64,000 nucleotides of DNA. It comes from Acinetobacter sp. TGL-Y2. Its GTDB lineage: Bacteria > Pseudomonadota > Gammaproteobacteria > Pseudomonadales > Moraxellaceae. The stretch is from NCBI RefSeq assembly GCF_001612555.1, contig NZ_CP015110.1, positions 1,984,001 through 2,048,000 of the forward strand, in the 5' to 3' direction. This document shows positions 47,614 to 55,800 of this stretch, piece after piece. The translations under genes were made by a program, and so were the position numbers. The notes beneath the pieces were generated by a model. It had not been told where the DNA came from. It saw only the letters and a list, made by a program, of their open reading frames with translations, and did not search any database. Within the stretch, counting starts at the first letter, position 1, and every line of letters begins with the position of its first letter.

Positions 47614-49569
47614 CTACTCTCCTCGAGCAAATAATTTATCTAATTGATTCAGTGGAAATGCACGCCATGTGGGACGTCCGTGATTACACTGACTAGCAAA
47701 TTCAGTCTGTTCCATTTGACGTAATAAGGCATTCATCTCAGATAAACTGAGCATACGATGCGCACGTACTGCACCATGACATGCCATACCCGCTAAGATT
47801 TGATCACGCTTTTGCTGTAAGGCTTGGGCTTCATCATTTGGATCTAAATCATTTAACAATTCAGACAACAAGGCATGAAAATCAGCTTTATGCAAAATCG
47901 CAGGCACACCGCGAATAATCACCTGATCATCGCCATATTGGTCAATATCCAAACCCAAACGCTCTAACTGAGGTTTGAGTTCATCAATACGGGTCGCTTG
48001 CATACGGGTAATTGAGATCACTTTCGGAATCAGCAGTTGCTGAGACACCCAAAAATCAGGTTTATCCCAAGCCAGCTTCATTTGTTGCAATAAAATCCGT
48101 TCATGCGCTGCATGCATATCAACAATGATCAAGCCTTCAGTGTTCTGAGCCAAAATATAAATTCCATGCAATTGTGCAATCGCGATCCCTAAGGGAAACT
48201 CATCCACTTTGCGGGGTGCGGAATGCTCAGAAATTTCTTCGTCAGCCACACTGATACGCCCGACCTCATTTAATGGCGCTAAATAACTCTTTAAAGCATT
48301 GCTCATTTGCCCAGAACGATTAAATGAGGTCGGTACTGGATAAGACACCGCTTGCGGACGATTTGAATTGAAATCTGACAGCACATCGCCAGATGTAGCC
48401 TCTATCACAGCTGCATGATGTTGCATCTGCTCAGCATTTTTATGCAGTTGAAATTGCTCTTGAAAGCGTGGCTGCTGAATCTGTGGGTTTGATTCTGCCC
48501 GCGCTTCATCTTGTTTCATGGCTTGCGCCAGCTCAGCGGTTGCGGTTTGAAACTTGGACAACGTTTCTTTAGCAAAATGACGCACAAACTCGTGTACTTC
48601 ACGTTGATTCAAAAAGCGGATTTCATGTTTGGTCGGATGGACATTGACATCAATATTTTCAGGATCAACTTCCAAAAACAATAAATACGCCGAATGCTGA
48701 TGACCATGTAAAATACCGTCATATGCCATGCGTAGTGCATGTGAAATGGTCTTGTCTTTAACAATCCGTCCATTCACATAGACATACTGTAAATCGCCTT
48801 GCGCACGTGCATCTGAAGGATGTCCAAGCCAACCTGATAGACGCATATGGATACTGTCCGCGTCGATCCAATAGGCATTTTCAGTAAAAGAGCGACCTAA
48901 CAATTGCTGAACGCGCTGAAAACGCAGTTCACCGCTGTCTGCTACGGGTAAATTCAACCGAATATTGCCGTTATGCTCGAGCACAAAACGAATATCAAAA
49001 TGCGTCAGAGCAAGACGACGCACAATTTCTTCAATGTGACCAAACTCTGTGGTGGGCTTTTTTAGAAACTTACGTCGTGCAGGCACATTGAAAAATAAAT
49101 CCTGTACACGGATATGCGTACCGCGTTTTGCCGCAATCGCCTGAATTTCTTGATGATCAAAGGCCGTACCATTGACTTCAACTTGATAGCCAATGCCGGA
49201 TTCATCTCGGCTGCTGCTTAAACTGAGCCTTGATACTGCGGCAATGGATGCCAGCGCTTCACCACGAAAGCCAAGGCTCACAATCGCATGTAAGTCTTCA
49301 GCAGATTGGATTTTGCTGGTCGCATGACGCATGACGGCTAAAGCCAAATCTTCTTGATGAATGCCGCGACCATTGTCAATGATTTCGATTAAGGTGCTGC
49401 CCCCTTGCTCAATCCGAATAATCAGCTCGGTCGCACCCGCGTCAATTGAGTTTTCAAGTAACTCTTTAACCACGGAGGACGGACGTTCAATCACTTCTCC
49501 TGCTGCAATTTGGTTGGCTAATGCAGGATTTAAGGCATGTATACGACGTAAACTGATTTCTTCAGACAT
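47614..49569 (-). CDS. mutL: DNA mismatch repair protein MutL
   Basis: 651 residues. N-terminal GHKL ATPase: ELLENSIDAGAT, IIDNGRGIHQEDL, GFRGEALASIAAVS. The C-terminal domain carries DMHAAHERI (residues about 483-491), ACHGAVRA and CNHGRPT, which correspond to the metal-binding endonuclease motifs of MutL proteins from organisms without MutH. The first is not canonical: DQHA(X)2E(X)4E appears with Met for Gln and Gln in place of the last Glu. Between tsaE and miaA. Confidence 0.97.
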   Translation of the reverse strand: MSEEISLRRIHALNPALANQIAAGEVIERPSSVVKELLENSIDAGATELIIRIEQGGSTLIEIIDNGRGIHQEDLALAVMRHATSKIQSAEDLHAIVSLGFRGEALASIAAVSRLSLSSSRDESGIGYQVEVNGTAFDHQEIQAIAAKRGTHIRVQDLFFNVPARRKFLKKPTTEFGHIEEIVRRLALTHFDIRFVLEHNGNIRLNLPVADSGELRFQRVQQLLGRSFTENAYWIDADSIHMRLSGWLGHPSDARAQGDLQYVYVNGRIVKDKTISHALRMAYDGILHGHQHSAYLLFLEVDPENIDVNVHPTKHEIRFLNQREVHEFVRHFAKETLSKFQTATAELAQAMKQDEARAESNPQIQQPRFQEQFQLHKNAEQMQHHAAVIEATSGDVLSDFNSNRPQAVSYPVPTSFNRSGQMSNALKSYLAPLNEVGRISVADEEISEHSAPRKVDEFPLGIAIAQLHGIYILAQNTEGLIIVDMHAAHERILLQQMKLAWDKPDFWVSQQLLIPKVISITRMQATRIDELKPQLERLGLDIDQYGDDQVIIRGVPAILHKADFHALLSELLNDLDPNDEAQALQQKRDQILAGMACHGAVRAHRMLSLSEMNALLRQMEQTEFASQCNHGRPTWRAFPLNQLDKLFARGE

Positions 49570-49575
49570 ACAGAA

Positions 49576-50049
49576 TTAACTCGGAAAATGCTGTTTTAGC
49601 GCTGTTAAAAATTCGGCACTGTCAAAAGTTAAGGTGACTTCACGCTTCGCGTCATCTTCGGTTTTCTCAATATGGATCATATAATTTGGCTGTGGAATTT
49701 CATCACCGCCTTTAGAGGGCCATTCAAATAAAAATAATCCATGTTCAATGTCTAAATAATCTCGAATACCCATGAGTTCCAATTCATAAGGATCATTTAA
49801 ACGATAGAGATCGAAATGAAAGACATTTTGCTCACGAATTTTATAAGGTTCAACCAAAGTATAGGTAGGGCTTTTCACAGCGCCTTGATGCCCCAGTTTT
49901 TGCAACCAGTAGCGTGTTAAGGTGGTTTTACCCGCACCTAAATCCCCAATCAGATAAATAACGCCCTGTGCAATATGTTGCCCTAAAAAAGTTGCCAATT
50001 TTTGGGTGTCATTTTCATTACTTAAATGCAGCTTAAATGAATATTGCAT
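49576..50049 (-). CDS. tsaE: tRNA threonylcarbamoyladenosine biosynthesis ATPase TsaE
   Basis: About 157 residues with P-loop IYLIGDLGAGKTTLTRYWL, KSPTYTLVEPY and HFDLYRLNDPYELELMGIRDYL. TsaE drives the TsaBD-mediated t6A37 modification. ATG 50049 gives the normal family length; the frame runs up to 50103. It is 6 bases upstream of mutL. The amidase gene amiB, found between tsaE and mutL in E. coli, is missing. Confidence 0.95.
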   Translation of the reverse strand: MQYSFKLHLSNENDTQKLATFLGQHIAQGVIYLIGDLGAGKTTLTRYWLQKLGHQGAVKSPTYTLVEPYKIREQNVFHFDLYRLNDPYELELMGIRDYLDIEHGLFLFEWPSKGGDEIPQPNYMIHIEKTEDDAKREVTLTFDSAEFLTALKQHFPS

Positions 50050-50230
50050 AATGCTCACAACATGATTCAATTGAAAAGCTATGATAACATTGCATGGCTG
50101 CAAAACCTATGTGGTGAAGTGGTGTTGAGGGGCTTTATGTTGATTTTATTGTCCTTTGCACGCTTCTGCTCTTATCCTATTCTTTGGCTGTTAAATTCAT
50201 TTTTTTTACGCTGTTTAGATCATTTTATTG

Positions 50231-51157
50231 ATGTCATTTATGTCGAATTCACCTCTAAGTGTTCCGTTTAAACCACCCATGAAAAATGGTGTAGGTGCAA
50301 GCAAAGTTTTTCTACCGCAACTTGAGATTCTACCGAACAGCATTTTTGAATATTTATGCGCGCATTTTGCCCACATTGAAGCCTCTGAGTGGCAACAGCG
50401 TTTTCAAGAGAAACTGGTCATGGATTCGCTTGGCCTGCTCCTCACTACTCGAAGCGCGTATGTGCCCAATCAGCATATTTATTATTATCGTTTTCTCAAA
50501 CAAGAAACGCATGTGCCATTTCAAGAGAAAATCTTGTTTGAAAATAATGATCTTTTGGTGGTCGATAAACCCCATTTTTTGACCATGAGCCCAACGGGTC
50601 AATATGTCCAAGAGACTTTATTGGTTCGCTTAAAGAACACTACAGGTTATACAGATTTAACCCCTATTCATCGCCTAGACCGTGAAACAGCTGGCGTGGT
50701 GCTTTTTTCCAAACGTCCTGAAACACGCGGAGCATATCAACAGTTATTTGCTGAGCGAAAAGTACATAAGGTTTATCAGGCGATAGCGCCTTATCGAGCT
50801 GATTTGATTTTCCCTTTACGCGTTGAATTAAGAATGGATAAAGGTGAACCTTTTTATACCATGCAAGTGGTTGAGGGACAGCCGAACAGCCACACTGAGA
50901 TTAGTCTCATTGATCATGATCAGATTTGGGCACTTTACCAATTGAAACCAGCTACAGGTAAACAGCATCAACTTCGCGTGCATTTAAATCATCTCAATAT
51001 TCCCATTAAAAATGATCAGTTTTACCCCCGTGTCACGCATAAATCATCAACTAATTTTTCTTCACCTTTACAGCTTTTAGCCAAAGAAATTTACTTTACA
51101 GATCCACTCAATCAGCAACCCATGCATTTTTGTTCCGAGTTGGTATTGACGTTATAA
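50231..51157 (+). CDS. RluA-family rRNA/tRNA pseudouridine synthase
   Basis: About 308 residues of the RluA family. The catalytic Asp is in IHRLDRETAGVVLFSKRPETRG (residues about 146-167) with LLVVDKPHFLTMSP upstream and PATGKQHQLRVHLNHL near the C-terminus. An N-terminal extension of about 90 residues replaces the S4 domain. Target base not deducible. The exact start (50231 or 50240) is uncertain and no clear ribosome binding site is present. Confidence 0.9.
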   Translation: MSFMSNSPLSVPFKPPMKNGVGASKVFLPQLEILPNSIFEYLCAHFAHIEASEWQQRFQEKLVMDSLGLLLTTRSAYVPNQHIYYYRFLKQETHVPFQEKILFENNDLLVVDKPHFLTMSPTGQYVQETLLVRLKNTTGYTDLTPIHRLDRETAGVVLFSKRPETRGAYQQLFAERKVHKVYQAIAPYRADLIFPLRVELRMDKGEPFYTMQVVEGQPNSHTEISLIDHDQIWALYQLKPATGKQHQLRVHLNHLNIPIKNDQFYPRVTHKSSTNFSSPLQLLAKEIYFTDPLNQQPMHFCSELVLTL

Positions 51158-51263
51158 TTTCAATGTAATGACAATAAATCACATTTATATCTTTAAAAGA
51201 TTGAAATTACAAATACTTCGATTAAAATAACAACTTGAATTCTTAAGTCGTTTGGTTTTATTC

Positions 51264-51569
51264 ATGAGAAAAACAGAAGTCTATCAAGTCCGACTTGACT
51301 CACTCGAAAAAAAACATGCCTTTGCTGTTTTTAAACAATTGGGGATTACACCTGCACAAGCTGTGCGACTTTTTTTCAAGCAAGTAGTATTGACTAAATC
51401 TATTCCATTTGCCATTGAAAACCAAAGTATTAATATGGAACAGCTGTTAAAGCTCAAAAAAATAAAGCAAAATCAACAAGGTGCGAGTACTGAAAGCCGT
51501 GCTGAAGAAGATGACGATGATTTCTTTGCAGAACTGAATGCTCTACTTGGTGAAAGTGACAAAACTTAA
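51264..51569 (+). CDS. RelB/DinJ-family antitoxin-like protein (no cognate toxin adjacent)
   Basis: 101 residues. The N-terminus fits the ribbon-helix-helix of RelB/DinJ antitoxins: KTEVYQVRLDSLEKKHAFAVFKQLGITPAQAVRLFFKQVV, LTKSIPFAI. The C-terminus is long and acidic (RAEEDDDDFFAELNALLGES). In type II modules a RelE/YafQ-type toxin gene usually follows within a few bases; here a GNAT gene begins 94 bases downstream. ATG 51264 is chosen (the frame reaches TTG at 51252); the ribosome binding site is poor. Confidence 0.78.
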   Translation: MRKTEVYQVRLDSLEKKHAFAVFKQLGITPAQAVRLFFKQVVLTKSIPFAIENQSINMEQLLKLKKIKQNQQGASTESRAEEDDDDFFAELNALLGESDKT

Positions 51570-51663
51570 CACTGTCTCATTTTTAAACAATTTATTTTTC
51601 AATCAAATTAGAATTTGTGATTAGCTCTGTTGCATACCCGCTAAAACTGCAAGGAGCTAAACC

Positions 51664-52107
51664 GTGATCGTTCGACGTGCCACTTCAGAAGACTTAGAAA
51701 AACTTGCAGTTTTATTTGATGAGTATCGTCAGTTTTATGGCTCATCTTCAAATATTCGAGAATCCCACCAATTTCTTCAACAGCGGTTTTCAAACCAGCA
51801 AAGTGTGATTTTCATTCACGTGAAAGATGATGTCATTACTGGTTTCGTCGTGTTGTACTTAGGTTTTTCATCGCTGGCATGTTCAAGTTATTATATTCTA
51901 GATGATGTCTACGTCACCCCTATTTACCGCAGGCAGGGTTCAGCCAAACAGCTGATCGACACCGCAATTTTATTTGCACGTCATGAAAAAGCCATTCGGA
52001 TTAGTCTGGAAACTCAAAAAAATAATTATCATTCCCATGAACTGTATGAGCAAATGGGATTTGTCAAAGACACTGAGTTCCAAACGTATCACTGTTTTCT
52101 ACAGTAA
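51664..52107 (+). CDS. GNAT-family N-acetyltransferase
   Basis: 147 residues with the acetyl-CoA-binding core VYVTPIYRRQGSAKQLIDTAILFA (residues about 83-106, RRQGSA matching the R/Q-x-x-G-x-G/A loop) and the ending NNYHSHELYEQMGFVKDTEFQTYHC. GTG start with AAGGAG (51651-51656) 7 bases upstream. Substrate unknown. Confidence 0.9.
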   Translation: MIVRRATSEDLEKLAVLFDEYRQFYGSSSNIRESHQFLQQRFSNQQSVIFIHVKDDVITGFVVLYLGFSSLACSSYYILDDVYVTPIYRRQGSAKQLIDTAILFARHEKAIRISLETQKNNYHSHELYEQMGFVKDTEFQTYHCFLQ

Positions 52108-52186
52108 ATTGAAACAACCACAGTTAAATGAAAAATGCTTTTATGGAATTCATCAATCTAGTTAATTTATAAAGTATGGTTATGTA

Positions 52187-52924
52187 TTAAATTTCAACTG
52201 TAGGCTGTTCTAGACTACTTTGGGCTTGGTGACGTGCTGCCTCTATTTGTGCCGCATTTAAATAGACCCACTCGCCTTCTGCAAGATTTTGTAGTTTAAG
52301 CAGTCCAATTTGCTGACGGTGCAGTTGATCTACTTTATTCCCTACCGCTGCCATCATGCGTTTGACTTGATGATACACACCTTGATGTACTGTGAAATGT
52401 AGCGAATGCTCTCCAAGCTTCACCACATCTGTAGCAGCAAAAACACCCGTTTCATTTCTCAGTTCCACACCCTGCTCAAGCGCGATCACTTGGTCTTGGG
52501 TGACGGGATCTGCGGTTTGCATATGATAGACTTTAGATACATGCTTTTTGGGGTGCGTTAAGGCTTGCAGATACTGACCATCATCGGTGAATAACAACAG
52601 CCCTGTGGTGTCTTGATCCAAACGCCCAACACATTGCAAACCACGATTCAACAGCACCTCATCAAATAATTCAAACACACTAAAATGATGTGTAGATTGA
52701 TGCGAGCATTCATAACCCGCCGGTTTGTTGAGCGCAATATAGACTTTTTCACGGTACTGATAGCTTTTTGCATAGACTGAATATTCTAAATCGATCAGAT
52801 TTAATTTGAATTTCGGTTCAGTGATGACTTCACCACCTATTTCAATTGCGCCGATTTTAATCAGTTGTTGGCAATACTTACGCGAGCCAAAACCTTGTGA
52901 CTGCAACATTTTTTCCAAAATCAT
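52187..52924 (-). CDS. rsuA: RsuA-family pseudouridine synthase
   Basis: 245 residues. An N-terminal S4 RNA-binding domain (LEKMLQSQGFGSRKYCQQLIKIGAIEIGG) precedes the synthase domain with catalytic Asp in VGRLDQDTTGLLLFTDDGQ, YIALNKPAGYECSH and HQVKRMMAAVGN. RsuA modifies U516 of 16S rRNA; the overall layout fits, though RluB/E/F members are similar. Transcribed alone, divergent from the DUF441 gene. Confidence 0.88.
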   Translation of the reverse strand: MILEKMLQSQGFGSRKYCQQLIKIGAIEIGGEVITEPKFKLNLIDLEYSVYAKSYQYREKVYIALNKPAGYECSHQSTHHFSVFELFDEVLLNRGLQCVGRLDQDTTGLLLFTDDGQYLQALTHPKKHVSKVYHMQTADPVTQDQVIALEQGVELRNETGVFAATDVVKLGEHSLHFTVHQGVYHQVKRMMAAVGNKVDQLHRQQIGLLKLQNLAEGEWVYLNAAQIEAARHQAQSSLEQPTVEI

Positions 52925-53068
52925 AAAAGCTACCCAGTATCGAATCTAATAAACCAAGCAAAAATTTAAAGGCTTTTGCTCAAGGCTATATGCTACCGCA
53001 CTTTTGCAGTGAATCAGTTAAACTATGCCAACTTTCAAGCAATACCCTTTTGGCTACGGAACTGATGT

Positions 53069-53521
53069 ATGTCTCAACTTGACCTTAACCTGATCGTTCT
53101 GATTATTCTTTTAGCCTGCGGTGTACTCAGTCAAAATACTGCCATTACTATTGCGGCAGCGGTATTGATCGTATTTCGAATTACACCCTTGAGTGAATTT
53201 TTCCCACTTTTACAGCAGCATGGTTTAAATATTGGCATTATTATCTTGACCATTGGAGTGCTGACACCTATTGCAAGTGGCACGATTGCAGGCAATGATA
53301 TCTTAAAATCCTTTCTTAGTTGGAAATCTTTAATGGCGATTGCGGTCGGTGTCTTTGTCGCTTGGCTAGGGGGCCGTGGTGTTCAACTCATGGCGAATCA
53401 ACCTAACGTGGTCGCAGGCTTACTTATTGGCACAGTTGCTGGGGTTGCGATATTAAGGGGTGTACCTGTCGGGCCTTTAATTGCAGCGGGTATTTTATCG
53501 TTGGTGATTGGTTCATCTTAA
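53069..53521 (+). CDS. DUF441 (YeaL-like) membrane protein
   Basis: 150 residues, four membrane segments, with the DUF441 landmarks [14 protein letters not shown] and [31 protein letters not shown]. Function is unknown in this family. It is convergent with gltS across a strong shared terminator. Confidence 0.9.
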   Translation: MSQLDLNLIVLIILLACGVLSQNTAITIAAAVLIVFRITPLSEFFPLLQQHGLNIGIIILTIGVLTPIASGTIAGNDILKSFLSWKSLMAIAVGVFVAWLGGRGVQLMANQPNVVAGLLIGTVAGVAILRGVPVGPLIAAGILSLVIGSS

Positions 53522-53549
53522 ACACACCAAATGCGAAATTAAAAATACA

Positions 53550-53575
53550 AAAAAGCCCTGATGACAGGGCTTTTT
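53550..53575. terminator. Bidirectional terminator between DUF441 gene and gltS
   Basis: AAAAAGCCCTG (53550-53560), loop ATGA, CAGGGCTTTTT (53565-53575). Confidence 0.93.
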
Positions 53576-53613
53576 AAGTTTAACAATGTACGAGCTTCAC
53601 GCACTTTTAAGTA

Positions 53614-54834
53614 TTAAAAGAATTTCAAAATGGTTTGAATCACCACCGCATTAACGATATCAATAAAAAAAGCACCCGTCAGCGGAATGATCAAAAATGC
53701 CTTGTGTGACGGGCCATAACTGTTGGTCACCGCTTGGATGTTGGCAATCGCTGTAGGTGTTGCACCAAAGTTCACCCCAAACTGTCCCGCACATAGCACT
53801 GCCGCATCGTAGTTTTTGCCCATCATTCTAAAGGTCACAAACACAATATACAGCACCAAAACCAGAGCCTGTACCGCAAGAATAACCACCAAAGGTCCAG
53901 CCAAGTCTGCCAGCATCCAGAGTTGTAAGCCCATCAGTGCCATTGCCAAAAAAAGGGATAGCGATGCATTTCCAAATACATCAATACAGCGGTCAAAAAG
54001 CTCAATACGAAAGATATGTTCAAGCGTGTTTCGAATCACCACACCACAACCCAAAGCCCAAACAAACGTTGGAAGTTCAAACCACTGTCCTTTTGCAACC
54101 ACGGTCATCCACTGCGCAAAGCAAATACAGATTGCAAACATACCCAAGGTTTTCACCGCATCATCGGCGGTAATTAAGCGAGTTTTTTCAGGATATTCAA
54201 AAGGTGCCACCATCGCCGATGGTGGTGCTTGATCTTTTTGAGGGGTTTGCACCAATGCCTCAGCCAAAGCATGACGCTTAATCAAAAACTTGGCCACCAC
54301 ACCACCCAAAATCCCAGCGATAATCAGACCAAAGGTTGCACTGGCCATACCGAGTACAATTGCCCCTTCAATGCCCCGTTGCTCTTCAAAAACACTACCC
54401 CATGCAGCGGCCGTCCCATGCCCACCAGTCAGGGTGATTGAACCTGTAATGAGTCCAATCAATGGATTTAAACCGAGCATCGTTGCCAAACCCATGCCCA
54501 CAGCATCTTGAATAATGACAAAAATGCTCACACAAATTAGAAAGACAAATAAGCCCTTACCACCTTCTTTGAGCTTACTAAAACTGGCACTCAGCCCCAC
54601 CGAGGTGAAGAACATCAACATAAAGGCTTTTTGAATATCGACATTAAAATGAATCGCAATATTAAAATGGCGAAATAACACCAAGGTAATGACCGCTGCA
54701 ACCAAACCACCGACAACAGGTTCTGGTAGATTATATTTTTTAAAGAAATTGATGTGCTGAACCAAAACATAACCCACTAAAAGTACAAATACTGCTGTGA
54801 TAATCGTACCGAAGGCATCAAGCTGATAAGTCAT
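53614..54834 (-). CDS. gltS: Sodium/glutamate symporter, copy 1
   Basis: 406 residues of the GltS family with about ten membrane segments in two inverted halves. Signature loops: NLPEPVVGGLVAA, MLMFFTSVGLSASF, GSITLTGGHGTAAAWG and the second GQFGVNFGATPTAIANIQAVT. It imports glutamate with Na+. A close paralogue lies about 970 bases upstream on the same strand. Confidence 0.95.
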   Translation of the reverse strand: MTYQLDAFGTIITAVFVLLVGYVLVQHINFFKKYNLPEPVVGGLVAAVITLVLFRHFNIAIHFNVDIQKAFMLMFFTSVGLSASFSKLKEGGKGLFVFLICVSIFVIIQDAVGMGLATMLGLNPLIGLITGSITLTGGHGTAAAWGSVFEEQRGIEGAIVLGMASATFGLIIAGILGGVVAKFLIKRHALAEALVQTPQKDQAPPSAMVAPFEYPEKTRLITADDAVKTLGMFAICICFAQWMTVVAKGQWFELPTFVWALGCGVVIRNTLEHIFRIELFDRCIDVFGNASLSLFLAMALMGLQLWMLADLAGPLVVILAVQALVLVLYIVFVTFRMMGKNYDAAVLCAGQFGVNFGATPTAIANIQAVTNSYGPSHKAFLIIPLTGAFFIDIVNAVVIQTILKFF

Positions 54835-54886
54835 GTGTAACCTTTAACCATATATTCATGAAATGCTTGAACTCAGCTATGCTTAC

Positions 54887-54903
54887 AATAGGTATAACCT
54901 ATT
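54887..54903. promoter_or_regulatory. Palindrome upstream of gltS copy 1
   Basis: AATAGGT-ATA-ACCTATT is a perfect inverted repeat about 55 bases before the gltS start, near where its promoter should be. It could be an operator. No regulator is identified. Confidence 0.35.
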
Positions 54904-55578
54904 TCTCTTTTCCCTAGACGTCTGAAATGAAATTTATAGCGCAGATCAGGAATTGAAAAATGTAAAGACACTGAGTTTAAAACATGGAAAAAAGCCAAAA
55001 TATCAGGTGCAAAGTGGCGACCTGTGGCTAAAATAAATACAAAAAATGCATTCTAAGTGTTTATTTTATCATACAAGTTTTAAAATAAAGCAGTACTATA
55101 AGTGGCTGAGCTTTATTCAGAAACCTCCCCCCATTTAGATAATTTCAAAAAACTAAAAAAATGGTCGTGCTTAAAATAAGTTATTTTCTAAAAACTTTTT
55201 ATATAACAGTAAATAAATTAAAACCTTAATTTTATTTATAACTTTAGATTTAAAAGATTGAGTATTGTTTTAAGTGCGCCACTTGGATTTATTTGATGGT
55301 TAATTCAACAAAAAATCAAAGTGAATCTAAGCAGATCAATTCATAAGAGATACTTTTATTTGAAAAATGATGCTTAAATCAGCGCTTTTTGCTGTTCAAT
55401 TGATCAACATTAAAGTTTAGCCCCTGACTTCATTTCATGTAAATGAACATTAAGAATTGCTCTTAAAGTTTATTTAAACAGGATCGATACTTTTCTGAAT
55501 CAAAATAATAAAAATGAAGCTTATTTTAATGGCGCTTATGGCAAACATGGGTTGTATAGAATCTATGCGGTGCAATTA

Positions 55579-55683
55579 GGTATTTAGCGTTTTATATGTT
55601 CTAATACCCTCAGTTTGAGATGAGCCTCTTACAGTATGTAAGCTTGACTTGCATACGACTAGCCCCTAACCATGGGGCTTTTT
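55579..55683 (+). ncRNA. Candidate small RNA with three stem-loops and a Rho-independent terminator
   Basis: Three hairpins follow one another on the plus strand: GGTATTTAG/CTAATACC (55579-55608, one bulge), GTATGTAAG-CTTGA-CTTGCATAC (55634-55656, nine pairs with one G-T), and the terminator AGCCCC-TAACCAT-GGGGCT plus five T (55661-55683). No plus-strand gene lies upstream for a kilobase, since the nearest, the DUF441 gene, has its own terminator. A free-standing RNA is therefore likely. No convincing promoter was found; the 5' end is unknown. Confidence 0.5.
55661..55683 (+). terminator. Rho-independent terminator of the candidate small RNA
   Basis: AGCCCC (55661-55666), 7-base loop, GGGGCT (55674-55679) and a T-run on the plus strand only. 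Confidence 0.8.
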
Positions 55684-55695
55684 AATGCCTAAAAA

Positions 55696-55719
55696 TTAAA
55701 AAAGCATCCTAAGATGCTT
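55696..55719 (-). terminator. Terminator downstream of gltS copy 2
   Basis: On the minus strand AAGCATC-TTAG-GATGCTT followed by a T-run, about 80 bases beyond the stop codon. Confidence 0.75.
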
Positions 55720-55756
55720 AAAATTAAGTCTAAAAATTGAATCTACATTTCAGCTA

Positions 55757-55777
55757 AACCCATAGATTCTATGGGTT
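55757..55777. repeat. Perfect 10-base inverted repeat after gltS copy 2
   Basis: AACCCATAGA-T-TCTATGGGTT. Twelve bases of it (ATAGAATCTATG on the minus strand) recur at 55556-55567, just before the candidate small RNA. Confidence 0.5.
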
Positions 55778-55800
55778 CATTCAACACGTTAAGGCTTTAA

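Larger units (their letters stand above)
54835..55800. other. Long AT-rich gap between the two gltS genes
   Basis: About 966 bases with no frame above 60 codons. From left to right: the promoter region of gltS copy 1 with a palindrome, about 600 bases of featureless AT-rich DNA, a candidate small RNA on the plus strand (55579-55683), the terminator of gltS copy 2 and a perfect inverted repeat. Confidence 0.6.
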
